64,000 nucleotides of DNA from Thiobacillus denitrificans (lineage in GTDB: Bacteria > Pseudomonadota > Gammaproteobacteria > Burkholderiales > Thiobacillaceae): assembly GCA_020723405.1 (NCBI GenBank), contig DYIY01000003.1, forward strand, positions 124,001 to 188,000. Reading direction: 5' to 3'. This document shows positions 7,674-17,901 of this stretch, piece after piece. The position numbers and the translations under genes are program-made. Each line of letters starts with the position of its first letter. Positions within the stretch are counted from its first letter, which is position 1. Below the pieces are notes generated by a model that was not told where the DNA came from, searched no databases, and was given only the letters and a program-made list of their open reading frames with translations.

Positions 7674-10600
7674 ATGACCGACCGCAGCGCCGAACTCCTT
7701 GACTTGGCCGCCCGCCGCATCCTGATCCTGGATGGGGCCATGGGCACCATGATCCAGCGCTACAAGCTGGCGGAAGCGGACTATCGCGGTGGGCGCTTCG
7801 CCGACTGGCCCAGGGACGTGAAGGGCAACAACGACCTGCTGGTGCTGACCAAGCCGGAGGTGATCCGGGAGATCCACAGCCAGTATCTGGCCGCCGGGGC
7901 GGACATTCTGGAAACCTGCACCTTCAACGCCAACAGCATTTCCATGGCCGACTACGGCATGGAGGCTCTGGTCCACGAGATCAACTTCGCTGCGGCCAGG
8001 CTGGCCCGGGAGGAAGCGGACCGTTACTCCACCCCGGACAAGCCCCGCTTCGTGGCCGGGGTGCTGGGCCCCACTTCCCGCACCGCCACCATTTCGCCGG
8101 ACGTGAACGACCCGGGCTTCCGCAACGTCACCTTCGACCAGTTGGTGGCCACTTACTACGAGGCCACCGATGGCCTGGTGAAGGGCGGCGCCGACCTGCT
8201 GCTCATCGAGACCGTGTTCGACACCCTCAACGCCAAGGCGGCGGTGTTCGCGGTGATGAAGTATTTCGACGACGCGGGCCGGAAGTGGCCCATCATGATC
8301 TCCGGCACCATCACCGATGCTTCCGGCCGCACCCTGTCGGGCCAGACGGTGGAGGCCTTCTGGAACAGCCTGAGCCACGCCGAGCCCCTGTCCTTCGGCT
8401 TCAATTGCGCCCTGGGGGCCCAGGAACTGCGCCAGCACATCGAGGAGATCGCCCACAAGGCCGACTGCCTGGTGTCGGCCCATCCCAACGCCGGCCTGCC
8501 CAACGCCTTCGGCGGCTACGACGAGACGGCGGCCCAGATGGCGGAACAGATCGGCGAGTGGGCGAAGAGCGGCCTGCTCAACATCGTCGGCGGCTGCTGC
8601 GGCACCTCCCCGGAACACATCCAGGCCATCGCCGACGCGGTGGCGGACTGCGCCCCCCGCCGGCGGCCGGTCATCCCGCCGAAGTTGCGGCTCTCCGGCC
8701 TGGAGGCCTACAACCTGGGGGCCGGGGACCTGTTCTGCAACGTGGGCGAGCGGACCAACGTCACCGGCTCGGCCAAGTTCAAGCGCCTGGTCATCGACGG
8801 CAACTACGACGAGGCCCTGGCCGTGGCCCGCCAGCAGGTGGAAGCCGGCGCCCAGGTCATCGACATCAACATGGACGAGGGCATGCTGGACGGAGAAGCG
8901 GCCATGGTGCGCTTCCTGCATCTGGTGGCCAGCGAACCGGACATCGCCCGGGTGCCCATCATGGTGGACTCCTCCAAGTGGGCCATCATCGAAGCGGGCC
9001 TCAAGTGCATCCAGGGCAAGCCCATCATCAACTCCATCTCCCTCAAGGAGGGCGAGGCGGAGTTCGTGGCCCGGGCCAGGCTGGCCCGCCGCTACGGGGC
9101 GGCGGCGGTGGTCATGGCCTTCGACGAACAGGGCCAGGCCGACACCTATGCGCGCAAGACGGAGATCTGCGCCCGGGCCTACAAGATCCTCACCGAACAG
9201 GTGGGCTTCCCGGCCGAGGACATCATCTTCGACCCCAACATCTTTGCCGTGGCCACGGGCATCGAGGAACACGCCAACTACGCCGTGGATTTCATCGAGG
9301 CCACCCGCTGGATCCGCCAGAACCTGCCGGCCAGCCACATTTCCGGCGGCGTCTCCAACGTCTCCTTCTCCTTCCGCGGCAACGAGCCGGTGCGGGAGGC
9401 CATCCACACCGTGTTCCTCTACCACGCCATCCAGGCGGGCATGGACATGGGCATCGTCAACGCCGGGCAACTGGGGGTCTATGACGACATCCCCGCCGAG
9501 CTGCGGGAGCGGGTGGAGGACGTGGTGCTCAACCGCCGCCCCGACGCCGCCGACCGCCTGGTGGAACTGGCCGAGACGGTGAAGGGCAAGGCCAGGGAGG
9601 CCGTGGAGGACCTGGCCTGGCGCAGCGAGCCGGTGGAGAAACGCCTGGCCCACGCCCTGGTGAAGGGCATCACCACCTACATCGTCGAGGACACGGAAGA
9701 GGCCCGGGCCAGCCTGGGCCATCCGGTAAAGGTCATCGAGGGCCCCCTGATGGACGGCATGAACCACGTAGGGGACCTGTTCGGCGCCGGCAAGATGTTC
9801 CTGCCCCAGGTGGTGAAGTCGGCCCGGGTCATGAAGCAGGCGGTGGCCTACCTGGTGCCCTACATCGAGGCGGCCAAGACCGCCGAGAGCAAGCCCAAGG
9901 GCAAGATCCTCATGGCCACGGTGAAGGGCGACGTCCACGATATCGGCAAGAACATCGTCGGCGTGGTGCTGGGCTGCAACGCCTACGAGGTCATCGACCT
10001 GGGGGTCATGGTGCCCGCCGACAAGATCCTGGCCGCCGCCCGGGAAAGCGGCGCCGACATCATCGGCCTGTCGGGCCTCATCACCCCCAGTCTGGAGGAA
10101 ATGTCCCACCTGGCCGCGGAAATGCAGCGCCAGGGCTTCAGCGTGCCCCTGCTCATCGGCGGCGCCACCACCAGCCTGGCCCACACGGCGGTGAAGATCG
10201 ACACCCAGTACGCCGGCCCGGTGGTCTACGTGAAGGACGCCTCCCGGGCCGTGGGGGTGTGCACCCAGTTGCTTTCCGAAGGGCTGCGCGGCGACTACGT
10301 GGCGGGCCTGAAGGCGGAATACGCCCAGGTGCGGGAGCGGCATCTGGCCCAGAAGAGCGAGAGCCGCAAGGTGAGCCTGGCGGAAGCCCGGAATAACGGT
10401 TTCCGGACGGACTGGAGCGCCGCAGCCCCCCCCGTGCCCCGCTTTCTGGGCGTGCGGGAATTCCAGGCCTACGACCTGGCCGAGCTGGCCCGATACATCG
10501 ACTGGACGCCCTTCTTCCAGGCCTGGGAACTGCACGGCCGCTACCCGAGGATCCTGGACGACGCCGTGGTGGGCGAGGAAGCCCGCAAGCTGTTCGCCGA

Positions 10601-11348
10601 CGCCCAGGCCATGCTCAAGCGCATGATCGACGAGCAGTGGATCGAAGCCCGGGCCGTGCTTGGCCTGTTCCCGGCCAACGCCGTGGGCGACGACATCGAG
10701 CTCTACGCCGACGAAGCCCGCGCCGCCCCGGCCATGACCTGGCACAACCTGCGCCAGCAGATGGCCCGCCCCGAGGGCCAGCCCAACTGGTGCCTGGCCG
10801 ACTTCGTGGCGCCCCGGGAGAGCGGCGTGGCGGACTACGCGGGCGCCTTCGTGGTCACCGCCGGCATCGGCGAGGAAGCCCGGGCCCGGGCCTTCGAGGC
10901 GGCCCACGACGACTACAGCGCCATCCTCTTCAAGGCCCTCTGCGACCGCCTGGCGGAAGCCTTCGCCGAACGGCTCCACGAGCGGGTGCGCAAGGAATTC
11001 TGGGGTTATACGGCAGACGAGGCCCTCGCCAACGAAGCCTTGATCCAGGAAGCCTATCGCGGCATCCGCCCGGCCCCGGGCTATCCGGCCTGCCCGGAAC
11101 ACAGCGAGAAGGGCGAACTGTTCCGCCTGCTGGACGCCGAGGCCCGCATCGGCGTGAGCCTCACCGAAAGCTACGCCATGCGCCCGGCGGCCTCCGTGTC
11201 CGGCTTCTACCTGAGCCATCCCCAGGCCCGCTACTTCGCCGTGGCGAAGATCGCCCAGGACCAGGTGGCCGACTACGCCCGGCGCAAGGGCTGGAGCCAA
11301 CAGGAAGCGGAGCGCTGGCTGGCGCCCAACCTGGGCTACGACGCCTGA
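7674..11348 (+). CDS. metH: cobalamin-dependent methionine synthase MetH
   Basis: Transfers methyl from 5-methyl-THF to homocysteine through methylcobalamin, in the cytoplasm. At 1224 residues it matches the usual full length (about 1227). Domain order: homocysteine-binding domain (about 1-330, zinc ligands FNC and [10 protein letters not shown]), pterin-binding domain (about 345-620), cobalamin cap (650-740), B12-binding domain with DVHDIGKN, whose H755 is the lower axial ligand, and the C-terminal SAM reactivation domain (about 900-1224). The ATG at 7674 gives [21 protein letters not shown]; upstream in-frame starts add low-complexity residues. There is no clear Shine-Dalgarno sequence. It ends 17 bp before the phosphatase/ADP-ribosylglycohydrolase gene. 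Confidence 0.97.
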   Translation: MTDRSAELLDLAARRILILDGAMGTMIQRYKLAEADYRGGRFADWPRDVKGNNDLLVLTKPEVIREIHSQYLAAGADILETCTFNANSISMADYGMEALVHEINFAAARLAREEADRYSTPDKPRFVAGVLGPTSRTATISPDVNDPGFRNVTFDQLVATYYEATDGLVKGGADLLLIETVFDTLNAKAAVFAVMKYFDDAGRKWPIMISGTITDASGRTLSGQTVEAFWNSLSHAEPLSFGFNCALGAQELRQHIEEIAHKADCLVSAHPNAGLPNAFGGYDETAAQMAEQIGEWAKSGLLNIVGGCCGTSPEHIQAIADAVADCAPRRRPVIPPKLRLSGLEAYNLGAGDLFCNVGERTNVTGSAKFKRLVIDGNYDEALAVARQQVEAGAQVIDINMDEGMLDGEAAMVRFLHLVASEPDIARVPIMVDSSKWAIIEAGLKCIQGKPIINSISLKEGEAEFVARARLARRYGAAAVVMAFDEQGQADTYARKTEICARAYKILTEQVGFPAEDIIFDPNIFAVATGIEEHANYAVDFIEATRWIRQNLPASHISGGVSNVSFSFRGNEPVREAIHTVFLYHAIQAGMDMGIVNAGQLGVYDDIPAELRERVEDVVLNRRPDAADRLVELAETVKGKAREAVEDLAWRSEPVEKRLAHALVKGITTYIVEDTEEARASLGHPVKVIEGPLMDGMNHVGDLFGAGKMFLPQVVKSARVMKQAVAYLVPYIEAAKTAESKPKGKILMATVKGDVHDIGKNIVGVVLGCNAYEVIDLGVMVPADKILAAARESGADIIGLSGLITPSLEEMSHLAAEMQRQGFSVPLLIGGATTSLAHTAVKIDTQYAGPVVYVKDASRAVGVCTQLLSEGLRGDYVAGLKAEYAQVRERHLAQKSESRKVSLAEARNNGFRTDWSAAAPPVPRFLGVREFQAYDLAELARYIDWTPFFQAWELHGRYPRILDDAVVGEEARKLFADAQAMLKRMIDEQWIEARAVLGLFPANAVGDDIELYADEARAAPAMTWHNLRQQMARPEGQPNWCLADFVAPRESGVADYAGAFVVTAGIGEEARARAFEAAHDDYSAILFKALCDRLAEAFAERLHERVRKEFWGYTADEALANEALIQEAYRGIRPAPGYPACPEHSEKGELFRLLDAEARIGVSLTESYAMRPAASVSGFYLSHPQARYFAVAKIAQDQVADYARRKGWSQQEAERWLAPNLGYDA

Positions 11349-11365
11349 TCCGGGCGGTTCCGTCC

Positions 11366-12952
11366 ATGGCCACCCGCACCAGCCTGACCCATCCCCTGCG
11401 CATTGCCGAACTCCCCGTGCCGGACGGTGGCGGACGCATCGGCGTCACGTTCTGCCCGGGCAAATGCGATCTGCGTGCCCACGACGGTCCCTGGACCCGG
11501 GATCTGCCCCTGGACCTGGGGGCCATCCGCGGCTGGGGGGCCAACGCCCTGGTGAGCCTGGTGGAAGAGCACGAACTGGATGAGCTCCACGTTCCCGATC
11601 TGGGCGACATGGCCGAATCCGCCGGCTTGGAATGGCATCACCTGCCCATTCCCGACATGGGGGTGCCGGGCTGGCATTTCGAGCGGCAATGGACCTATGC
11701 GGGCACCCGCCTGCGCCGCCTCCTGCGCCGTGGCGGCCGGGTGGTGGTGCATTGCCGGGCCGGCCTGGGCCGGGCGGGCACGATCGCCGCCCGCTTGTTG
11801 GTGGAACTGGGCATGCCGGTCGCCGAAGCCGTCTCCCAGGTGCGCAAGGCCCGTCCCGGCGCCATCCAGACGCCCGACCAGGAACGCCATGTCCAGGTGG
11901 CCCGGCGGGTGTCGGACCACCAGGATGAGATCGTCTCCCGCCGTCTGGCCTGTTTGCTGGGCTGCGCCCTGGGGGATGCTTTCGGTTATCCGGTGGCCTT
12001 CGACCGCCTGGAGGCCATCCGCGAACGCCACGGCGACCTGGGCCTGCGGGAACCGGAGTATCGCCATGGGCGGCTGGTGGTGTCCGACGAGACCCAGTTG
12101 ACCCTGTTCACCCTGGAGGGCCTGACCCGGGCCATGCAGACACCGCGGCAGAGCGAACACGACATCCTGGCCCAGATCCGCCTGTCCTACCTGGATTGGC
12201 TGGAATGCCAGGGACTGGGCAACGGGGCGGCCAACCATCCTTCCCGCCTGTTCAAGCACGCGGTGCTGCACACCCAGCGCACGCCGGGCAAGCTTTGCAT
12301 CCAGGCCCTCCGTGAAGGCGGAGGCGGATCGCCGGAACGGCCCATCAACGACAGCCGGGACAGCAGCGGGGTGATGCGCACCGGTCCCGTGGCCCTCATG
12401 CCGGAGATGACCATGGAGCGGGCCTTCCGGGTGGCTGCCCGGTCCGCCGCCCTGACCCACGGCCACCCGGGCTGCTATCTGCCGGCGGGCATCCTGGCCG
12501 GCACCCTGCACGGCCTGCTCGACAACAAACCGCTGCAAACGGCCCTGCTTCAGGCCGCCGACCAGGCCCGGACCCTGTCCGGCCACGAGGAGACCCTGGC
12601 CCAACTGCGGGCAGCGGTGGACACCACCCTGCTGCCCCATACCGACCGCCTGCCGGAGGCCCTGGGGGCCGGCCGTGACAGCGGGGCGGCCCTGTGCATC
12701 GGCTACTACTCGGCCAGCCGGGCCGGAGATTTCCGCGAAGCCCTGGCCCTGGCCGCCAACCAGGACGGGGATTCCGACGCCGCCGCCAGCGTGGCCGGCC
12801 AATTGTTCGCCACCCGGGGGGGGCTGGAAGCCGTACCCCATGCCTGGGTGCGCCGTCTGGACGTACTGGAAGCCCTCTGCGACCTGGTGGACTGGGCCCT
12901 GCCCCTGTGGCGGCGGGGGGCCATTCTGCCCGGGCGCAAGCCGGCGGATTGA
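11366..12952 (+). CDS. fusion: dual-specificity-type phosphatase plus ADP-ribosylglycohydrolase
   Basis: Two catalytic domains in 528 residues. Residues 1 to about 185 form a Cys-dependent phosphatase resembling the CDKN3 group: a PIPD acid-loop motif and the P-loop HCRAGLGRAGT with nucleophile C130 and R136. Residues about 190-528 are an ADP-ribosylglycohydrolase of the DraG/ARH fold: LGCALGDAFGYP, the metal motif SDETQLTLFTL (usually S/TDDT), a central HGHPGCYLPAG and the C-terminal metal motif NQDGDSDAAASVAGQL. Key acids of both domains are present, so both could be active. The product probably removes phosphate and ADP-ribose from shared or linked substrates. Substrates are unknown. The next gene starts 3 bp later. 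Confidence 0.88.
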   Translation: MATRTSLTHPLRIAELPVPDGGGRIGVTFCPGKCDLRAHDGPWTRDLPLDLGAIRGWGANALVSLVEEHELDELHVPDLGDMAESAGLEWHHLPIPDMGVPGWHFERQWTYAGTRLRRLLRRGGRVVVHCRAGLGRAGTIAARLLVELGMPVAEAVSQVRKARPGAIQTPDQERHVQVARRVSDHQDEIVSRRLACLLGCALGDAFGYPVAFDRLEAIRERHGDLGLREPEYRHGRLVVSDETQLTLFTLEGLTRAMQTPRQSEHDILAQIRLSYLDWLECQGLGNGAANHPSRLFKHAVLHTQRTPGKLCIQALREGGGGSPERPINDSRDSSGVMRTGPVALMPEMTMERAFRVAARSAALTHGHPGCYLPAGILAGTLHGLLDNKPLQTALLQAADQARTLSGHEETLAQLRAAVDTTLLPHTDRLPEALGAGRDSGAALCIGYYSASRAGDFREALALAANQDGDSDAAASVAGQLFATRGGLEAVPHAWVRRLDVLEALCDLVDWALPLWRRGAILPGRKPAD

Positions 12953-12955
12953 GTC

Positions 12956-13987
12956 ATGGGCGACTTCCCCTTCCGCAGCCGGGCCGACCTGGCCGACCGT
13001 TTCGCCACGGGCCTGTCCGCCATGCTGGCCGGGCACGATGGGTTGGGCGTGCACGTCCTGGTGCTGGCCAACGCGCTCCAGGACCCCGCCCTGTGGCACG
13101 GCCTGCGGCCTCTCCTGGCTGACCGCCAGCGAGCCCTGGGAGCGGCCCTGGCCGCGGATTTGCGCCAGGGCCGCCGGCCCCGGGCACCGTTGGACGATCT
13201 GCTGGTGTTCCTGCAACTCATGGCCATCGGCTTCGAGTACCTGGCACCGGTGGAACAGCGGGAGTTGGCCGGAGAGGGGCCCGATGCGCCGGTCTGGGAA
13301 TTGCAGTTCAACCCGGTGCGGGCCCTGCGCCCGGCGCGCATGAGCGAGGCCCGGGTGGAAGGGGTCATGGGTCCCTTCGACCCGGCCGGCTTCCATTTCA
13401 ACAAGCCCTTCCTTGACAAGGAGGTGTTCTGGCGGGGCCAACTGGCCGGCAAACCGGCCCGCCTGCTCTACAACAAGTTTCCCTTCGCCCCCCTGCACGG
13501 CCTGCTGGTGCCCGAACCGGAACGCTGCCTGCCCCAGTGCCTCACGCCCGAGCTGCACGGCTGGGCCTGGGAGGTGGCCGCCGCAGGGGCGCGGAACATT
13601 CCCGGTTTCACCCTGGCCTACAACAGCTATGGCGCCTACGCCTCGGTCAACCACCTGCATTTCCAGAGTTTCGTCCGGGAAACCCCCCTGCCGGCCCAAA
13701 CAGCCGTGGACTACCCCTTGGCCAGGCAGCGCTTCACCGCCGTGGAAGAGGCCTGGTTCGCCCTGGACGAACTGCACCAGGCCGGCGGTGCCTACAATCT
13801 GCTCTACGGGGCCGATGGCCTGCTGCTCCTGCCCCGGGTTCGCCAAGGCGTGGTGGCGCTGGAGCCCTGGAGCGCGGGATTCGCCTGGAGCGAGGTGTCC
13901 GGGGTGTTTCCCCTGGCTGGCCGGGAGGACTACCAAGGTTTGACCCATGCCGACGTGTATGCTGCCCTGGGTCGGCTCACTACCTGA
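12956..13987 (+). CDS. GalT/HIT-superfamily nucleotide transferase or phosphorylase-like protein
   Basis: 343 residues. The C-terminal half carries YNKFPFAPLHGLLVPEPE, the typical HIT/GalT lead-in strand, and H233-L-H235-F-Q237. The HxHxQ pattern is that of GalT and Ap4A-phosphorylase enzymes (nucleotidylyl-His intermediate) rather than HIT hydrolases (HxHxH). The N-terminal ~120 residues are helical and unfamiliar. It sits 3 bp after the phosphatase/ADP-ribosylglycohydrolase fusion, so a linked step on a nucleotide-sugar or ADP-ribose derivative is likely, though inferred from context. A GDP-hexose phosphorylase-like enzyme is an alternative. Substrate and direction of reaction are unknown. 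Confidence 0.72.
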   Translation: MGDFPFRSRADLADRFATGLSAMLAGHDGLGVHVLVLANALQDPALWHGLRPLLADRQRALGAALAADLRQGRRPRAPLDDLLVFLQLMAIGFEYLAPVEQRELAGEGPDAPVWELQFNPVRALRPARMSEARVEGVMGPFDPAGFHFNKPFLDKEVFWRGQLAGKPARLLYNKFPFAPLHGLLVPEPERCLPQCLTPELHGWAWEVAAAGARNIPGFTLAYNSYGAYASVNHLHFQSFVRETPLPAQTAVDYPLARQRFTAVEEAWFALDELHQAGGAYNLLYGADGLLLLPRVRQGVVALEPWSAGFAWSEVSGVFPLAGREDYQGLTHADVYAALGRLTT

Positions 13988-14052
13988 CGAGCCCCCCACC
14001 CCATCCTGACGGCTTTCGCCCCATTCCGCCCCGTGGCATTGTTGCCGACACC

Positions 14053-17000
14053 ATGTCCCCCCGCCTGATCCGCGTCCTGCGCCGCCTGCTCCATTACGCC
14101 GCCTATGCCGGCGGCGGTGTGGTCATCGCCATGTGCATCGTCGCCCTGGCCTTCCGTTTCTGGGTCATGCCCAACATCGCCGGCTACCGGGCCGGCCTGG
14201 AGGCGGCGGCCACGGAAGCGGTGGGCCAGCCGGTGCGCATCGGCGCCCTGGAGGCCGACTGGCACGGTTTCAATCCCCGGGTGACCCTGCGCGACGTGAC
14301 CCTGGTCCCCCAGGCTGGGGAACCCCTGGTGCTGCCCCGGGTGGATGCCGTCTGGTCCTGGCTGTCGCTGCCCCTGCTGGACGCCCGCCTGGCCCGGTTG
14401 ACCCTGGAACAGCCCCGCCTGGCCATCCGCCGGGATGGGGCGGGGGTGATCTACGTGGCCGGCATTCCGGTGAACGTGCCCAGCGCCCCCAGCCCTTTCC
14501 CGGACTGGTTGCTCAGCCAGCCGCGCATCGTGGTGAAGAATGCCGAGGTGACTTGGGTGGACGAGAAGCTGGACGCTCCGGAATTGCGCTTCTCCCGGGT
14601 CCGCCTGCTGCTGGAGAGCCGCTTCGGGCGGCATCGTTTCGGCGCCGTGTCGGAGCCCACGGCAGCCGCCGCCCGGCGCCTGGAGATGCGCGGCGACCTG
14701 AAGGGGGACAGCGTGCACCAGCCGGCCGGCTGGTCCGGCGAGGCCTACGCCCGGGTGGATGAGGCCCGTCTGGAGAACTGGGGCCGCTGGGTGCCCTGGG
14801 CCCAGGAGGCGGTCAAGGCCGGGGTGGGCAGCCTGCGTTTCTGGATCACCGTGAAGGCAGGCCAGGTGGCGGGGCTGGCTGGTGACGCGAATCTGCAGGG
14901 GGTGGCCATCAACCTGCAACAGGACCTGCCGGACATGACTTTCGACAGTCTCACCGGCCACCTGGGCTGGGCCCGGGATAAGGACAGCCAGAGCTTCTAC
15001 GTGGAACGCCTGCGCTTCACCCGCCCCGGGGTGGCGCCCGCCGAGCCCGCCTCCCTGCGCATCACCCTCACTCCGGACGGCCGGGGCGGCGTGCAGCAGG
15101 TGGGCGCCACCGCCAGCAACCTGCGTCTGGAAGCCTTCACCGCCCTCACCGGTGCCCTTCCCCTGCCGCGCAGGGGCCACGACCTGCTGGCTTCCTTCCA
15201 TCCCCGGGGCCTGGTGGAAAGTGCCGAAGGCCATTGGGCCGGCCCGGGGAACTACACGGTGAAGGTGCGCATGAAGGAAGCGGGGCTGCGGGCCTACGAG
15301 AACTTCCCCGGTTTTTCCGGGCTGTCCTTCCAGGTGCGGGCCAACCAGGACGAAGGACAGGCGGAATTGACCGGTGGACTGGCCCTGTCCTGGCCCCTCA
15401 TCTTCCGCCATGACCTGGATTTCCGCCATCTGGAGGCCAGGGCCGGCTGGAAGATGGGCAAGGACGGCCTGACCGTGGATTTCGACGTGACACGCCTGGC
15501 CAACGCCGACCTGGAGGGTGGCGTGGCGGGCCAGGTCGTACTGCCCCGCCGGGGCGCCCCGGTGGCCGACATCCGGGGCCGTTTCAGCCGGGGTGAAGCC
15601 ACCGCCGTCTACCGCTACCTGCCCCACAAGGTGGCGGACAACGCCTACACCTGGCTGCGCGATGGCCTGGTGGGCGGCCATTCCGACGACGTGCGCCTGG
15701 TGCTCAAGGGCCCCCTGGACCGGTTTCCCTTCGACAACGGCGGAGGGGAATTCCAGGTGTCCGTGCACATGGTGGACGGCGCCCTGGACTACGCGCCGGG
15801 TTGGCCAGGCATCCGCGGCGTGCACGGCGATCTGGTGTTCCATGACAAGGCCATGAGCCTCACGGCGGACAGGGGCCGCATCCTGGACACCCAGATCGGC
15901 CCGGTGAAGGCGGTCATCCCCGACCTGCATTACAGCTATGAGGAGGTCGTGCTGGTGGACGGCCGGGCCCGGGGCCCCACCCAGGGTTTCCTGGAATTCA
16001 TCCGCCAGTCGCCGGTGAACCGTTACACCGACGGCTTCACCGAACCCTTCCGCGCCGGCGGAGAAGGCGAGCTGGCCATCAGCCTGCGCCTGCCGGTGCG
16101 CGCCATCGAGTCCAGCACCGTCAGCGGCAACTACGCCATCCAGGACAACCGGCTGGATCCCGGCGGGGACCTGCCCTTGCTGGAAAATGTCCAGGGCGTG
16201 GTGTCCTTCACCGACCGGGACCTGCAAGCCAAGGGATTGAAAGTGCGCATCCTGGGACAGCCGGCCACCCTGGACATCGGCAGCGCCGAGGGCAAGCTGC
16301 GAGTGCACATGGCCGGCCGGGCCAGCGCCGAGGCCCTGAAGCCCCATCTGCCCACCGCCCTGGCGAATCGGCTGTCGGGCGCCACCGACTGGCGGGCGGA
16401 CGTGGGCCTCAACGCCAGCCGGCACACCGAACTCACGGTGAGCAGCGACCTGACCGGCCTGGCCCTGGACCTGCCGCCGCCCCTGGGCAAGACGGCCGCC
16501 CAGTCCCTGCCCTTGAGCATCGGCAAGCAGCCCGGCGACAAGGCCGACCTGCTGTCCGTCCGCTACGGCGGCCTGCTTTCCCTGCGTGCCCTGTTGCCTG
16601 GGGAAGGGCAACCCCGCATGCAACTGCGCCTGGGGGGCGAAGAGGCGCCGGCACCGGGTGAGCCTGGCCTGTGGGTGTCCGGCAGCCTGGCCCAACTTGA
16701 CCTGGATGCCTGGCGGAACGTAGCCCTGCCCGAAGGGGAAAGCCCCGTGCCCCTGCGTGAGGTGACCGTGAACTTCGCCGATCTGAAGCTGCTCAACCGC
16801 CACCTGCATGACACCCGGGTGCGCCTGCGCCCCTCGGGCAAGGGCTGGAGCCTGATCCTGGCGGGCCGGGAGATCACCGGCGAGATCGCCACCATTCCCG
16901 AGGGCAAGGCGGTCAACGTGCTGGCCAATTTCAAGCGGTTGGCCATCCCCGAGGCGGAACCCGGCGCGCCGGTCACCCCCGCCGAATCCCTGGGCAGTCT

Positions 17001-17826
17001 GCGCTCCCTGGATCTGGGGGCCGACAGCGTGGCCTGGCAGGGGCGGGAACTGGGGGAACTGCGCCTGCGCCTGTCACCGGTGAAACAAGGCCTCAAGGTG
17101 GAGTATTTCCGCCTGGTGAACGGTGAAAGCCATATGGAAGGCAAAGGCATCGTGGCCGACCATCCCCGCCGTCCCACCCGGCTGGAACTGGATTTCATGT
17201 CCGGCAACCTGGGCAAGCTCCTCGGCCAATTGGGCAGTCCGGGCCGGCTGCGGGGCGGGGAGGCGAAGATCAGTGGCATCCTGGGCTGGACCGGGGGGCT
17301 GGAGGACTTCAACCACGCCACCCTGAACGGGGACATGGCGGTGAACATCCGCCAGGGCCAGTTCCTCAAGGTGGACCCGGGTGCCGCCAAGCTGCTCGGC
17401 ATCCTCAACCTGCAAGCCCTGCCCCGGCGCATCGCCCTGGATTTCCGCGACGTGTTCACGGAGGGGTTCGCCTTCGACGAGATCGCCGGGGGCGTGCACC
17501 TGGAGCGGGGGTCCGCCTACGCCAAGGATCTGCGCATGAACGGCCCGGCAGCCAAGATCCGCATGGGTGGCGTGGTGGACCTGGACAAGGAAACCCAGAA
17601 CCTGCGCTTCGTCATCCAGCCCCGGCTGGAGGACACCGTGGCGGTGGCCGGCGCCATTCTCGGCGGGCCCGTGGTGGGCCTGGGCACCCTCCTGGCCAGC
17701 AAGGTGCTGAAGGACCCCATCGGCCAGGCCGCCACCTTCGAGTACGCCGTCACCGGCACCTGGAGCGAGCCCCAGGTCAGGAAAATCCCCCGCCGCCCCC
17801 CCGAGGAGTCCAGGGCGGCGGAGTGA
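14053..17826 (+). CDS. yhdP: YhdP-family AsmA-like envelope protein
   Basis: A 1257-residue protein matching YhdP (about 1266 in E. coli), one of the large AsmA-like proteins implicated in phospholipid movement to the outer membrane. One N-terminal membrane anchor (about residues 12-38) is followed by a long periplasmic body of repeating beta strands. The C-terminal AsmA-like signature includes IRQGQFLKVDPGAAKLLGIL and a final hydrophobic stretch (AILGGPVVGLGTLLASKVL). The ATG at 14053 was chosen because the anchor follows directly. The gene heads yhdP-nitrilase-tldD, an order seen in related bacteria. No frameshift is visible. Confidence 0.93.
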   Translation: MSPRLIRVLRRLLHYAAYAGGGVVIAMCIVALAFRFWVMPNIAGYRAGLEAAATEAVGQPVRIGALEADWHGFNPRVTLRDVTLVPQAGEPLVLPRVDAVWSWLSLPLLDARLARLTLEQPRLAIRRDGAGVIYVAGIPVNVPSAPSPFPDWLLSQPRIVVKNAEVTWVDEKLDAPELRFSRVRLLLESRFGRHRFGAVSEPTAAAARRLEMRGDLKGDSVHQPAGWSGEAYARVDEARLENWGRWVPWAQEAVKAGVGSLRFWITVKAGQVAGLAGDANLQGVAINLQQDLPDMTFDSLTGHLGWARDKDSQSFYVERLRFTRPGVAPAEPASLRITLTPDGRGGVQQVGATASNLRLEAFTALTGALPLPRRGHDLLASFHPRGLVESAEGHWAGPGNYTVKVRMKEAGLRAYENFPGFSGLSFQVRANQDEGQAELTGGLALSWPLIFRHDLDFRHLEARAGWKMGKDGLTVDFDVTRLANADLEGGVAGQVVLPRRGAPVADIRGRFSRGEATAVYRYLPHKVADNAYTWLRDGLVGGHSDDVRLVLKGPLDRFPFDNGGGEFQVSVHMVDGALDYAPGWPGIRGVHGDLVFHDKAMSLTADRGRILDTQIGPVKAVIPDLHYSYEEVVLVDGRARGPTQGFLEFIRQSPVNRYTDGFTEPFRAGGEGELAISLRLPVRAIESSTVSGNYAIQDNRLDPGGDLPLLENVQGVVSFTDRDLQAKGLKVRILGQPATLDIGSAEGKLRVHMAGRASAEALKPHLPTALANRLSGATDWRADVGLNASRHTELTVSSDLTGLALDLPPPLGKTAAQSLPLSIGKQPGDKADLLSVRYGGLLSLRALLPGEGQPRMQLRLGGEEAPAPGEPGLWVSGSLAQLDLDAWRNVALPEGESPVPLREVTVNFADLKLLNRHLHDTRVRLRPSGKGWSLILAGREITGEIATIPEGKAVNVLANFKRLAIPEAEPGAPVTPAESLGSLRSLDLGADSVAWQGRELGELRLRLSPVKQGLKVEYFRLVNGESHMEGKGIVADHPRRPTRLELDFMSGNLGKLLGQLGSPGRLRGGEAKISGILGWTGGLEDFNHATLNGDMAVNIRQGQFLKVDPGAAKLLGILNLQALPRRIALDFRDVFTEGFAFDEIAGGVHLERGSAYAKDLRMNGPAAKIRMGGVVDLDKETQNLRFVIQPRLEDTVAVAGAILGGPVVGLGTLLASKVLKDPIGQAATFEYAVTGTWSEPQVRKIPRRPPEESRAAE

Positions 17827-17901
17827 ACGGATGTTGTGCGCTATTGCGGTGCCCGCAAGTCCTTTGTAACCTCGAACCACTCCACCCGACGGAACCCCCC
17901 C

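Noticed and set aside
7650-11300. Very long open frame (~1216 codons) on the minus strand opposite metH
   Set aside because: A shadow of the GC-rich metH gene: composition is Gly/His/Gln/Val-rich with no family motif, whereas the plus strand has all MetH motifs. The same applies to other long antisense frames, such as those opposite ntrYX, yhdP and tldD.
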